Assembly: GCF_024679245.1 (NCBI RefSeq)
Contig: NC_090176.1
Span: forward strand, 23,700,546-23,764,545
Length of the DNA stretch: 64,000 bases
Source: Pseudorasbora parva
Lineage: Eukaryota > Chordata > Actinopteri > Cypriniformes > Gobionidae
Direction of reading: 5' to 3'
Both the position numbers and the translations under genes were made by a program. The notes under the pieces are model-generated. The model was not told the DNA's origin and did no database searches. It saw only the letters and a list, made by a program, of their open reading frames with translations. How positions within the stretch are numbered: the first letter of the stretch is position 1; each line of letters begins with the position of its first letter. Shown here piece by piece: positions 1 through 13,800 of the stretch.

Positions 1-2089
1 TATATTGTAAAAAAAAAAATATTGTATAGATATAAAGTACGGTAATAATGACGCAGAAGTCTGCTCTGAAGCATAGATCAGCAGTTTATTGTTAAAAATA
101 TGGCAACAAAAAGCGTGATCAAATGTTAGGCGTCTTCATGAAACCTCACATTTACCGGTCAATAATGTCAACATTTTGTTCATCAAAACTGAAAAGGGAT
201 GTTTACTCAGGCTGCTGTTGATTTTTAAATTCGAGTCACCGAGTCATATTGGGATAATCCTGAGCTGCTGTCCACGGGGCTCTTGTTTAGCATGTCTGCA
301 CTGGCTCTGGGAGTCGCTGGCAGAGGGCAGTGTTTCAGAGGTGACGAACAGTCTACCTGCCACAGTATGTGCTTATGGCATACATAAAGGCATTAGTAAG
401 CCAAGAAGCTCAGAGAAGGCCTCTATGGCCCGTGGTCTACTCATAGTTGTGGATGCAGTTTGACTACGGACGAAACAATGCCAGACACGTCTTTCAGTTA
501 CACCACTTCTGGACAGTGTGTCTTTGTCACCCTCTTGCTGAGTGAAACGCCTCTGCCTTCATTGTGGGAATCGGTGAATGAGTACATTGAATGAAACTCT
601 CCCTGATAAATATTTAGCCTGTTTGACACAGACTCTGCAGACCAGGCACAGAGAAAGAACCCCTTGAAATCATGCTAGCGAGAGGCAGTTTGCAATCATT
701 GGTAGAGTTAAACAGGCTCATCATAAATCTTCTTTATATAACGCTTATTTCCAGTCCTTTTGATTCTGATTGGTCAATAGCTGTGTTGTAATCACTATAA
801 GCACAGATATGGTGGTTCTGTGTATCACTGCAACACCCTTAGAAACCATCCTCAGCAACAGAAACAATGTAGTTCAATGTATTATGCATTTCAATAAAAT
901 TAACCATTCATTATTTCTGTAATGAATTATGAGTGACCCCTGCTAGTGTTGCGTCATTCACCTTTAATTTTGAGGCCACGCCCTTCCCGTTGTCAAAGAA
1001 TCTTCTCATATGGGAGGTACGTTGATGTGTGCGAGTGTCTGTGTGGAAGCTCACAATTTCCCAAATGGGAATATTACTGTATTTAATACTTTTTTGCTTT
1101 AGGTGGTATTGTATGTCCATCAATTTACATCGTAATGACGCTTGCTAACTCGCACTGCACCGCTGTTTTAAACTAAAAGATGGAAAACAGGTGTTTTCTC
1201 ATGCTGTAGAAGCAGATGTATGTGTGTGAGAAAAAAAAAATATAGTGTTAAAAAGATAAGAGAAAATAATTCTCTGTTTTTATTTGAGCTTCACAACTGC
1301 CATTTACTGTCACTGGATAGAATTTACTTGAAAAAAGTATGTTAATATATACATTTTTGGTTGTAATGCCTGTATTGTATGTAGTAACTGTTTTATAAAA
1401 GCATAAAGGTTCTCGATGCGTGCTGTATTATAAATAAGTCACGGCCAATGTTCCCTCTATTTTTTTTTCTCACTGAACAGAACTTCTCTATGGGGCGTAC
1501 GCATTTTTTTAATACCAGACCTGTACAGCGCACATTCTCATTTCTATTATTTCTATCTAACACACGTTCTTCTATTTCTATTTGATTTGACCCTTGATGT
1601 AACTTAGTGATAATAAATCATATTTTTGAAAACAAGCAGTAATTCAGAAGTCACTAAATGAAGCACATTTATCAAGAAATTATATACAGAACATTAAATT
1701 CTTAATATAATATATAATATAAAAGAATTACGCAGTTACAATGAGAGAATTTGGGACAACCATAATTTATTTTTGTGCGGTCAATTATTGACAAGCATTA
1801 AACCATCAAAATTAAATGTTTGTTTATTGCTTATTAATTTGCAAGATTGTCTAATTAGAGGGTTTTCAAGCGTTTGAATGGAAAGGAGCCCTAAACAATC
1901 CCCTTGTGAGATTAATTCTTTATTTTTTATTTGTTTTATTTAATCATATTTAACCAGGTAAGTTACTGAAAAACACACAAACATATTTTGCAGTACACAC
2001 ACATACATTCATTTAATACATGCTGTAATAAAAACACTCTAGTAGTTTTTTAAACGCAGAGATTGAAATATATGACTATAATTTCAATT
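1..2089. other. non-coding, nothing recognised
   Basis: AT-rich sequence without a supportable exon. A segment near 1440 (CCAATGTTCCCTCTA) resembles hAT ends. Short open frames (up to 95 codons) show no family similarity. Confidence 0.5.
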
Positions 2090-3140
2090 ACTTTTGTAGC
2101 TAATTCCAATCATTTGGGGCAGCAAAACCAAAAGCTGAACGGCCATAAACAGTGTTCTTTTTTGGGGTTAGTTAAAAGAATATGATGAGATGGGCTGGTT
2201 GTATATGTAATAATGTTGGGCGGCAGCAACTCTTGAAGATATTTGGGTAATTGACCTTACAGGACTTTATAAATGAAAACACACAACTAATGATGTCCAA
2301 TTTTTTTACAGTTCACAGTTATGCGTTCATTAGTAATCAGTCGAATAGCGCATGGTACAGCACATCTAATTGTTCTAGAGTCCCTTTATGAGCATTCCTA
2401 TAAACTCTGTCTCCATAGTCAAATAACGGTAAAACTGTGGTTTCAACAAGATATTTCTTGGATGATGTTGTAAACGCAGATCTATTTCGATATGAGAAAC
2501 CAAGTCTAGATTTAACTTTCTTCTGAAGATTTATTATATGATCAGTGAAAGTTAAAGATCTATTGAGTCATATTCCGAGATATTTGTATGAGGATACCAC
2601 TTCACGATTTCCCTTTTCAGGAATGTAATATTTGATACACAGATTCTTTCCAAACCACATTACCTTTGTTTTTCTGCTATTCAAAACTAAGTTTAAATCA
2701 TGAAAAGCTTCTTGAATGCTATTAAAACTATCCTGTATCCGTTTTAAAACATAATTCGATGATCCTATGGAGTAAAGAATGGTGTTATCAGCATATAAAT
2801 GAAAAAAAGTTTCTCAGTACAGATAGCTTGGGAAACACAATATAACTTGAAAATAGGGTAGAAGCTAATACAGAGCCTTGAGGAACACCTTTGTTAGTAG
2901 TTATGGGCTTAAATTGTTCAATGTTTATGTGTTGAGATCTACTAAAAAGATAATTAAAGAACCATGATAGAGTTTAATTAGATGCACCAACAGCAGTATA
3001 GAAAGATCCACTGTATCAAAAGCTTTAGTGAGAGCAATAAAAATAGCTGCGCATAAATTTTGTGCATGTAAGACAATATAATATATATGTTTAAATGGTT
3101 CAATTTGTTTTAATATTATATTATTATAATATGAAAACAA
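2090..3140 (-). pseudogene. decayed LINE reverse transcriptase fragment
   Basis: Read on the minus strand: ALTKAFDTVDLSILL (RT motif A) near 3020, LYADNTILYSIGSS (motif C, with YADN in place of YADD) near 2790, YKYLGI...LTFTDHI near 2590, and a tail to about 2090. Multiple stops and frameshifts. Motif wording fits an L2/CR1/Rex-like LINE. The 5' part of the ORF is missing. Confidence 0.75.
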
Positions 3141-3549
3141 ACCTAAGCAATTAAACGGATCTAATAGCTAAATATTTTTTCACAAACTTGAACGTGACAT
3201 TTTTGTGAAGTAATCAATAATAATGTACTTTTGGTAACACTTGGAAAACAGCGTGGGGGAACATTCAATATTAACCATGACTTTTGCCTCAATAAACTGA
3301 GTAAATTCAGTAAACTGTTTAATAACAGTTAGTAAAGTAGTTTTTGTATAGTGTTTAAGTTCAGAATTAAGGATAAAGGGATGTACAATACAGTCATCAT
3401 GCAGAATTAATTAATATTATAGGCATTAATATTGTGCTTTATAAGAACTAATAAACAGACAATATCCTAATAATATTCAACTAGTTAATAGCGAGAATTG
3501 AAGCCTAAAATAAAATTTTTGCATACTTGCAATAAGTGTTTTTGCACTT

Positions 3550-3805
3550 GCCACATGTTCTTTTGTCTGTTTCCCGCCACTTGTTTGTCACCATGTTTTC
3601 CCTGGTTAGTTTAGTTTAATTCTGCTGTGTCTTGTTAATTATCTCGTTTCTGTTTGCCATTTAAGTTCCTCTTGTGTAGTCACTCCTTGTGCTAGTGTTG
3701 CGTTTGATTAGTGGTGTTTGGTGGTCTGTTCATTGTTTCTTAAATTAAAAGCCTATCTGTTTGGAAGTTCTGGATCTCCTCATCTCTGCTGCACTACACA
3801 TTAAT
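3550..3805 (+). repeat. LTR-like fragment
   Basis: T/G-rich block ending AAAAGCCTATCTGTTTGGAA and CATCTCTGCTGCACTACACA, similar to the 3' part of LTRs of a common cyprinid element. No partner LTR is seen, so probably a solo remnant. Boundaries are approximate. Confidence 0.4.
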
Positions 3806-6800
3806 AATGTGACATTAATAATATTATTAATTATAATTAATATTGATTATTTTACACTACAACAATAATAAACAAATGTACTGGAAATGTGATACAAGTT
3901 TGTGATCTGTCTGTGTTATGAAGAATGCCACAGCATTTCTGAACACAAACATTCAGGCATTCACTAAAGAATCTCCTTGAGGAAACAAAAAATAATCACC
4001 ACAAACACATGACAATATTGCATAGAAAATGTTTACTATTCATTGTTTCTTCACTTTATTGTAAAAATAATATTATTTTAATAATAATACTTTAAAAAAA
4101 GTAAAAAAAAAAACTTTATTTTGTCTTAAAATATCAATAAGTTCATCGATAATTTAAGTATCATGATTTATATCAAATTGTGACACAAGTGTATCATTAC
4201 ACCCCTAGTATAAAGCTATTCAAAACATCATTCAATGTAAATTGTAATAATTGTATTTAATAATCGCAATTACAATTTCAAGGGAATAATCAACAATTAT
4301 GATTTCTGTAATAGTCGTGCAGCCCTAACGTAAACGTATTAAGGATTCAAATACAGGACAGACCGTATTCTGCTGTGTGAACGGCCTTATTTGATGACAG
4401 TTCCTCAATCTTACGACTCTATCCTCCAGCCATTGAGCTTTTTAGACACAAGCCTTGACAAGGAATTCCTCTCAAATTCTCCTGTACTGACTTGTGGCTC
4501 AGCTGCCAAGTTCATTAAAGTGATTCATTCAGAATATATTGGGTCATGTTGTTGACTCAGTCCCCTGAGGAAAAAATAGCATGTGTACTTGTGTGGTGGC
4601 CTGGAGGAAAGACTGAAGAAGTGACTTTGTTAAAACTCCAATATAAAAAGACATTTACGTTTACTTGACCCATCTGTGTCTTCGTTAAAGTCTCTCTCTT
4701 TTGATGGCGCTAACAGTCTCACCGATATTGTTCACTAACATGTTGCTAGGAAACTAAATTTCTTCAGTTTGCACTGATTTTTAGTGCTTTGAAAATGACC
4801 ATGGTGATTGGTTTGTGTCTTTCAAACTTACTGAAAGCGTGTTTAGAAATGTTCAGATTTTTTCCCCGCTGTCTTTCACGTCTTGTTTACCTAATAGTAA
4901 GACATTTGTTTGTCACTTCCTGTAAATGTGGCTGTAAGACAGAAAACCACTCAGTGGTTCAATATGTCACTCTCTTCCAAGTCTTTCCTCACTTATCGAA
5001 GGAACATAACCTTTTCCAAGATGAAACAGTATTTTTAATGCTTATCTCACAATGAGATTTGACAACTGAAAGCTTTCTAGGGATCTTTCATCTGAAGTCA
5101 AGCTTGAGGACTTTAAACTGTCTCTAAGGGTCTTTTGTCATGAGTTAAGTCACAAGACACCAATCATCTTTAATGTGTTTTTTTTTTATTTGTATATTCT
5201 ACTTAACATTTTTTATTACCCTTTATAAATTTATATCCATTTTTAAATGGATAGTTTATGCAAGATATTTTGAAGAAGGTTGGTAACCAAACTATATTGG
5301 TGCCCATTAATTGTACTAACAAAAAAGCACTTAACGATATATATACAAATACATATACATATAAAAAGAAATATAAAAAATATACATTATTTTAAAATGA
5401 CTGAAATTGTATTTTAACAAACGCTTCAAGCTCAAATGAGAATCTAATACATTAGTGAATTCCAACAGAAGTCTGAATTTGGTTAAATTCTGGAATACAA
5501 GGTGAAAAAGTAAAACTCAAAACAGACTGTTTTAATAGCAGTGAGTTCTGCCATATGGTGCTGTGATAGATTATGCATGTGCAATTTTAGGTAATTATCT
5601 CACTGTAAAGGGTAGGCAAGCCCCCCCCCCATATTTGATATTGTTGATGCTGCTCTGCTGTACTCCATTACGCAGCACTCTGTTTGTTGTTAGGATAAAA
5701 CAATGTTTTAAATGTAAGATTTTTAGGCTCGTCTGCCTCAGTGGTCTAACACCGCTCATCAGTGTCAAAATGATTGAGAGGGCCAATCAAGTCAAAGAAA
5801 GCGGGGCTTACTGTTCACAGCTAAGTGTGAATTCCAATGCAATGCTTAGTGCATCGTAAGCTGTTAGTAAATCTCGCCCTAAGGCCCTGTTCACACTAGT
5901 GTGTTTTCATTTTAAAACACATAACTTTTGCTATAGTTATGCCTGCCATTCTCACTACCCACTAGTTTTCTTCCCACAAAAACTAAGACTTATGGAAAAG
6001 CTGCAGACCCCATTTGTGTTTCAGTGTAGATAGAACAAAACTGAGACTTTTGAAAGCGAAGGCGTGGCTGCCCACATTCGCTCCCTAATTGGGTCTTCTG
6101 GATCATTGCGTATCCTTCGTCAAGCCCCAATTATAGGATCTTTATGCTACCGGAACACGACAATAACAGACCAGAGTCGTCTCTCTCAATGACTCTGTAA
6201 CAGACCAGCCTCGACGACCGTGTAAACAATAACATGGAGACAGAACTGCAAGCTTGTTGTCCTTTTAAGCAGCTTAAACTCTGCATTTTACAATACTGCA
6301 GGAGTCTACTTGCACAAGAGGCAAGCTATTATTAGAGCAATTGGCAACTCTTTATACTTGTGCATGAATGGTCACGTGACAAGCCTTTTCAGTCGTGTAG
6401 TGTGGACGGAGATCGTTCATTCAACATTATAGCGCCACCCTCAGGGTGAATAACGCGAAGATGTTAGACCTCTGCCAAAAGTGTATCTGCATGCGTTCAG
6501 CGATTGAAATATAAAGCTTAAAAAAGAAACTACTGGATCTAGACCCAGAATCTGCCCTACCTAAATTTACAGTCAGGAGCTGCTACTGGTTAATGTGCTG
6601 GTCGTTCTGGCATCATAACAGTGTTTCAGTCTTAATGATCTGTTTTTACAGCTTATATTCCATAGGCTGGGTAGAGCTTTGAATTGTAAATATTGGAGTA
6701 TGTGTACGTTGTAGAACTAGGCATTTTATGTAACTGTACTTTCCTTCCTTTTGCAGACTGTCAAACTGTTATATAGTATTCAGAGAGATTTATTTTTCAA

Positions 6801-7822
6801 ATTCGGAGGCCTGCAACTCTGTGCACAGGTGGATTGTGATGGACGTCACTTTATGGAGTGGAGAAACTGTTCTCTGTGTGCCAGAGCAGGCTCAGAAAAA
6901 CCACAAGCCTGCCAAGGGCAGTTCATGCTATCATCAGCCCGCTGAATGCGCCAACTGGGTTTCAGATGAGCTACAGTCTCTCTCACACATCCCTGTTTTG
7001 TCAACACTAACATTTTAAAATGTCCTCTACAACTTCCTTGTTGCTTTTGCATGTCTTATTAAAACACTGTTTACGTTCTCAGCTGCCGTTTGGTTCTGCT
7101 CCTTTTCTGTTGGCCTTTTGACTAGAGCTGCACAGTTAATCTTTACTAATTGTGAAAAGTGTCGACTACAGTATTCATTTTAGGTCTACTCCCATTGCAT
7201 CAACATTTACTGTTCGCAGTGTGTTTTTTTTTGTTTTTTTGTCAGTGGTTGAGCATTGTAAATAATCAGAGACAGTGATCTGCTGTAGTATCAAATCAGA
7301 GGCGTCTACATCAGATTTGATTTCATAATTAAAAAGATATAAGACATCTGTATAAAGTAAAAAATGAATGTGGTGTATATAATTAATTCGATGTGTTGCG
7401 TTTTTGAGCTGCATAAAATCGCTCCATCACGGTGATGCATGATTCTCAGTTTTATTTACACTCCCAGTGGAACATACATCTTCCTGCAGAACAATGAATG
7501 TATCTTGTAAGCAATAAGAGCCTAAGGCACTGGATTACTCATTACATTAGGTAACTCAATCTCATGAACTTACATGAAGTCACATTTATGTTCTGCTTTC
7601 TTTTTGCTGGATGACTACTACTGAAGAGACATAAAACATGTATGCTAATAGGGCTGTCAATTTAAAGTGTTTAGTGAAAAGTTTATATAAAAAAAACATA
7701 AATATATATATTTTAAGGATGTTATTACAATTGAAACATGAAGTACAAACTTTGTTTGTGCAAATCTGCAATTAGTTTTATCTGTTTTTTAGCTGGCCTC
7801 CCAGCCTACCCAAAACCACTCA
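3806..7822. other. non-coding stretch with transposon fragments
   Basis: Holds a hAT-like fragment around 4190-4330 (ATTACACCCCTA and TCGTGCAGCCCTAA), dispersed repeat B, and a possible MITE at about 5883-6410 (GGCCCTGTTCACACTAG and GTAGTGTGGACGGAG). No exon supported. Confidence 0.45.
5640..5820 (+). repeat. dispersed repeat B, copy 1
   Basis: Shares with 10724-10880 the series GCATCACTCTGTTAG-like, TTTTAAAAT-like, TCGTCTGCCTCAGTGGTCTA, GTCAAAATGATTGAGAGGGC and GGCTTACTGTTCA. Non-coding; class unknown. Confidence 0.6.
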
Positions 7823-8212
7823 AGGGTATGTTTACACGACACCGTTTTCAACTGAAAACTGAAAACTTTTTTGTGCGTTTTTGGCTGTTCATTAACTTAA
7901 CAACTGCATTTTGGGGGCCTGAAAACCCAAGCTTTTGAAAACTGGTTTCAAAGTGCAAGGTTTTGAAAACGATACCTTTAACGTCTCCATTTTTAAACGG
8001 TGACATTATGCGCATGCGTGCTATACGCTCACAAATGCGTATTATGTGTTAGCGGGGTGTTTATTGACAAAACGAAATGTCCAACAACATGCATAATACA
8101 GCCTTTTTAGTCATTTTTGCAAATTCGTGTTAACGGGGATCCATTTTGACATCGTTGTCATCTGTTTTTAGTGCAGTGTTTTTAGTGCAGCGTTGTCGTG
8201 TAAACATACTCT
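7823..8212. mobile_element. hAT-like MITE
   Basis: Near-perfect inverted ends AGGGTATGTTTACACGACA and TGTCGTGTAAACATACTCT, 0.39 kb. Flanking AAAACC/AAAACT could be remnants of an 8-bp duplication. No coding capacity. Confidence 0.7.
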
Positions 8213-9316
8213 AAAACTGCCCAAACAGACAGGTCTTACAAGCTAAAGCCAGCAAATACAATTTGGATAGTTTAAGATGTTTAAGGTATAGATTTAACAT
8301 TTAACTTTTCATAATGTCCATGCATTGATTTTTATCTGACTTTTAAATGATTTAAATATTAAATGTGTTTATTGACAAAACGTAATTGGGAGCTTTTCTT
8401 AGCAAACATGCTGTTGATTTTATTTATTAAGGTATATTGTAATGTGTAGGCTAATTAATACAGATAAAACATTTAAATTATTTTAGAGCCGTAATGTAGA
8501 CTGAAAATAAAAAGGGCTCTATTAGCAGTTTTAGAGATGCAATGAGGATGCCTCATGTAAACACTCCTTCCTGTCTCTTGCTGTCTCAGCCATTAATATC
8601 CTGGAGCAAAGTGGACAAGCTCCTTACCAGAAGTACTCTGTGCTTCTCTAATGGGGCTGCTATTTAGAGCAGGTATTTCTCAAAGAGTAGGACAAGCAGT
8701 TCACTGTTGCCCATGGAAGATGAAAGCACAAATAACTGATAAATACTTGCAGATTCGTGTTGGCAGATTTTTGGTTTATTTGTGTGTGTGTGGCTGACCC
8801 ATAAAATGGAGCAGGACTGGAAACAGCTGGCAGACTGTACCTTTATTTACCAAACAACAACTCTGCACCATGCTTTGAAAGCAAACTCCCAGCACGCTGA
8901 TTACTTAATGCATCAGTGAACTAACAATGCCCTCCTCCAAATCCTGTGATCTCTTTAAGCAAACAGTGAACACAATGTACCTGCAGGGTACAGTCTTCTG
9001 TTATGTTGCATGCTGCAGTAGTAATTTCTTTCTTGCTTTCCTGACTCGATACTGGATTTCATTTAGATTTCAACAGTACTTCTGTAGGCCGATATAGATT
9101 ATTGTTTTATTATATAAAGCCAAAATATAATATCATGGTATTTATTTAAAGATGTAGTAAAAAAGAAGATATTATAAACAATTTCTGCAATTCATTTAAA
9201 AAAAAAATATTTAATGAAATAATTGAAAATGAATTTGAAAATAACCTGATGATATTCGATAAAATCTACTTGATTCTGGAATCTTATTATAATATTTTTC
9301 ACAAATAAAGAAGTTT

Positions 9317-9395
9317 GAAAAACATTAGCGAGTTTGTGTGTAATGTGTGAGTTTGTGTGTAATAGTGTAATAGTGAGTTTGTGTGTAATGTGACC
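9317..9395 (+). repeat. small minisatellite GAGTTTGTGTGTAAT
   Basis: Three copies of a 15-bp motif, separated by short TAGTGTAATAGT-type spacers. Confidence 0.75.
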
Positions 9396-10723
9396 CCAGC
9401 TAACACTAATTTTGCATACATATGACATAGTGGCAAACCTGTATGACTTGCTTTCTTCTGTAGAACACAAAAGGAAATATTTTGAGAAATGTCACAGATT
9501 TTTGTCTTTTGAAATCAAAGGTAACCAAATCTTGTTCTCGAAAGGGATTCTTGATTCATTGACTTGCCTATGTTGTGGCAAAGCAAAGGATGGGAATGAT
9601 GAGGTGTGTTAGTTCCGTAACGTTTTCTTGTAGTGATTCTGTTTGGACTAGTGACTTTTCAGGAAAAATGCATTTCTTACTGAACAACAAGAATTACATG
9701 AAATTATGGAATTATAATTCATTTAGATTATACCTGAAATCTTCTGTAGAATAACAGTTCCCTCACTGTTTTGCCTCCTCCATCTCTCATCGGACGAGAG
9801 CTACTGTAGTGCTCTGATCAGTAGGCAGGGCTGTGACTGGGTGGCGCTTGCTCAGAGTGCTGCTGTGTGATCTCTGTGTGTGTGTGTGTGTGTGAGTGTA
9901 AGTGAGCTGCAGTGCAGCTGCTCGAGTGGTAGTTATGCCCGCAGCAGTGAGCACTGCATTGTAAATTGTAGTAAAAAACATAATCTTGTGTATATGTAAA
10001 GCAGTAGTATGATTGTCTCAGTGAAATGGAATGAAATGTTTACCTTATATGTTTGCATTTGTTGTTTTTTGCCACTGGCTTCATATTATATTTATTCCAT
10101 AGTTCAGTGCCGGTTTTCCTGCAGGGAGGACTATAAATTGGGGAGATGGGATTAAGTGATTGTGAAGTTGTTTAAAAGAGTATATTTTTTATAGTGTTTA
10201 GGTTAATCTACAAATGTACAAACATAAAAATAAAATAAAAAATATACAAAATAGACTTCCTGAAAAGTGAAGCCAAACATTTCATTCTCCACCTAGTGGC
10301 TGGCTGCAGTGTAGGTAATAAAAACCCTGCCCTCCCCATGTAATTAAATGGGACCTTAAACTAAAAAAAATTACACTTTCTGGTCATTTCAGGTTGATCT
10401 TTTCACAGTGATGTATGTTCAAGTGTTCGTTTTTCCAATAAGTGATTTCAGTAGCTTATTTAATATTATTTAATTAGTTTGAAAAAGGAGCGGTGTAATG
10501 TCATGATTGACAGCTGTGCTTGCGATTGAATCTGCGGGAGCGAGAGTGGGGACGGGAACTTGATTCCGCCACTCCACCTCAGGATCATTACTGCACAGAC
10601 TGGGCTCCAAATTATGTAATTGGCAATTTGCGTTTTTTCGGGATATTTTAGCTTAATTTTTCTATAGTGGAAGGAAGATTCGTTGCCCATCTTTTTTTAA
10701 ACTTTTTTTTTTTTTTTTTTTAC

Positions 10724-10880
10724 AGTCTATGCCTTTGCTGCACATCATTATGCATCACTCTGTTAGTTTTTAGAATAATACAAGTTTTAAAATTCTCGTT
10801 TGCCTTAGAGGTCTAAGACCCCTCAGCGTCAAAATTATTGAGATGGCCAATAAATAAGAAGGCAGGCCTTACTGTTCAAA
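10724..10880 (+). repeat. dispersed repeat B, copy 2
   Basis: Diverged copy of 5640-5820, including CTCGTTTGCCTTAGAGGTCT and CGTCAAAATTATTGAGATGG. It is preceded at about 10260-10720 by another fish-type repeat starting CATTCTCCACCTAGTGGCTG. Confidence 0.6.
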
Positions 10881-13800
10881 TAATCAAAACATGACACATC
10901 TTATCTCACTCTCTTTTCAAACATATTTGTTGAAAACATTATTTTTTGAACACTTGCACACACATTTCATATCCAGCTGTTGCTCTGAGACCTGGCAGAT
11001 TTTCACTGTAACTTCATCTCATCCTTACTCTCATCCACTGAATGATCTACCCGTGGACTTTTTATTCTTACATTTTACTGTCCGTAAAGTTCAGTCACAA
11101 AAAACCTGATCAGTGCAATATATAATGCGATGATGCACAACACCTTTATGTAAATGGTTTACGTGTTGTGTTTGTCCAATGACACTGACATCGCAAAGAT
11201 TCAAATGAGAACTTTAACACAGGATTTATACATGTACATTCTTAACCTATAGGGCAAAACCCCATTTGTAACGTAATAAGTATATTTCACTTTCTTTAGA
11301 ACTCGAAGTCCTCGTACTAAGCATTCTAAAACAACTGCGTAAAGTTTTCTCTTTCTTAAACTGAGTTTAGGAGTTCATGAGTGGCTCCTAAGAGCACAAC
11401 TCTCTGACTGCTGGTTTCAATGAGTGAATATTGACAGCAGCAGAGGGCCTGTCAGGGAACTGCTGCATCCATTTACCCATGAGGAGCATCTGCCTCCTGC
11501 AGGTTCTCTGCCAGGCAGGTGAACACACTGCATTCTCATTAGCCTTCGCTCTGAGACGGAGCGAGACAGCAAACAAGAGAGAGAGAGGGAAGGTGTATAT
11601 GGTGGTTGTTGTCCTCCTAAGGTTTTTGTATGGCAGTTTAGATCAGTATGGCCAGACCAACCTAATACACTAGCTTTATACGTCACTGTCACATGCGGCA
11701 CATTCATCATGTTGAATTTCTTTGGTGTCGTTTGAGCACATTGTATAAAACATGGCCTGTCCCTGTGATCTTTATTTGGCAGGAGATCTGTTCTTTCTCG
11801 TCTCTTTACTCTCGGAAAATGAGTACTGACACATATCTTCATTTGGGATCTTAAAATGTAAATGTTTTATACCAAAAATATGACTAGTAACTCCAAAACA
11901 AATGTGTTTTCTCTTTGAATTTATTCTTGGAATACAGGGACTATGAGAGGAAGAACTTTCAAGGTAGCATAATCTTTTCTTTTTTAAAAGTGTCTGTTCT
12001 GTCGCTGTTGGGAAAGTACAGCGTTTCAGTGACACCTGGATAGTTCTGAGTTTTAGTTCCTGTCGTCAGAATTTCTGTAGTGACTTCAGGAAACACTGAA
12101 AGCTCAGTCAGTTGTAACAGCGGGGAGGAAGTCATTTGTGTTAATCTTAATCTTAATACAGACAAAGCATTTGTGCAAAAGTACTCCCTGCACCATCTTT
12201 TGACAACTTTTCTGACAATAAAGAACAACTGACTCTCGAGTTGAGGTGTTAACCTCAGTTGAGTGCTCTCTGAATGCTGATAATATTACTGTTCAATTTG
12301 AGCTGATTCTGTGACTTTGGTGAGGGAGAGATGGTGTGGGTTACTGTCATCTAATTTAGCACTTTTAAGTCACAGATCCCCTTCTTTAAATCAAAAATGT
12401 CAAATATTAAAAAAGTGTCTGGGAAAAATTGTACTTTCTATTATCTTTTTTTCCCTTCCCATTATTAGAGTACTGTTAGGTGCTAGACTACCAAGTTTGG
12501 GGTTGGTAAGATGTTTTTGAATGAAGTCTCTGATTTAATTGATCATACATCCGATAAAAACACTCATTAGAAGTGATTATAATATGAACAACTGTTTAAT
12601 TTATTTAAAACATATGTTACTGACCACAAACTTTTAAATGATAGAGTTAGATTCCAAATCCAGCCCTGGATCTGTTTTGTCTGGTGTGCAACCAGCAAAA
12701 AGTCTTTCTTGGTACCTCAAGTCAGCAGAAGCAGGAGACAAAGTGATGATAATAAAAGAGCAAAGTTTATTGATTAATCTTAGTTTCGTACGTCTCAATG
12801 CTCCGAGTTCACCTGGCCTGTACAATTCCAACAAGTGTTATTATACATATATGTTGTTAAGGGGAACAACAATGAAAGATTACTTTGCACAATCACAACA
12901 TCACTCTGTTTATTATAAAGACCAACTTCCCTTTAGACCACACACAATCATAGGATCAAACAACAATAGAAAATGAAAATGACATAAATTATAATAATAA
13001 CATTATTAAATGATAAATTATGTAAATTAATAAATTATACAATTAACATGAATAATAATATGACTAAAAAATATAAATGATTATCAAATTAAATCATATA
13101 AAAACAAAGTAAATAAAACTGTATATGATTGATCACAGGTAACTATTGAAAATCTTCAGATGCTTCAGTAGAATAAACCTAAAAAGAGAAACTATACCTG
13201 TCTTTATTATTATAATATAGAAATGACTATATAATAATTATTAGTAGTATTTTTACTTAAAAAAAAAAACAAACAAAAAAAACCTTTGCTGCAAACCCCC
13301 TAGCAATCTCTTTGCATCTTCAGGGTTGAGATCAGTTGGTTTAGGAGACCAAATTTTTGTTCTGTTGTTTTTGAACACGGGAATGTGATTCCCGTAAAAT
13401 ATGGACTTTATCGTTTGACACTTTGATAAAACAGCCATTTTGGTGTTATTTTTTTATTTTATTCTCAGTACAGTACAAACAACTGTCATTTCCTACAAAC
13501 CAGTAATCCACCCAAATCTTTAATTATATCACCACACCATCATTCAGGATTTCGGTTGTAGAAGTGAATACTGCCACACAGTGACAGAGTAAAGTGAGTT
13601 GTGATATTCCTGTCATGTGACTCAAGAACTAAATTAAATGTCCACATTCTTCCTGTCTTTTCCAAAATACCCTCTATGAATCTGTGAAATTCTCAAGAAA
13701 ACCAGCGCATTTGCAAGCACAGGGCTCCTGAGACTGAGGGAAACCCATTGTGGCTTTTAAAGTTCCTGTGCATCCAAAACTATTAAAGCCAGGAATGTGA

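Noticed and set aside
6721..7018. Possible exon after TTTTGCAG at about 6755
   Set aside because: The frame hits a stop soon after the acceptor and has no similarity to RRM1 or any family I know.
11417..11842. 141-codon reverse-strand frame
   Set aside because: No domain, no splice context, overlapping frames on both strands; looks like chance.
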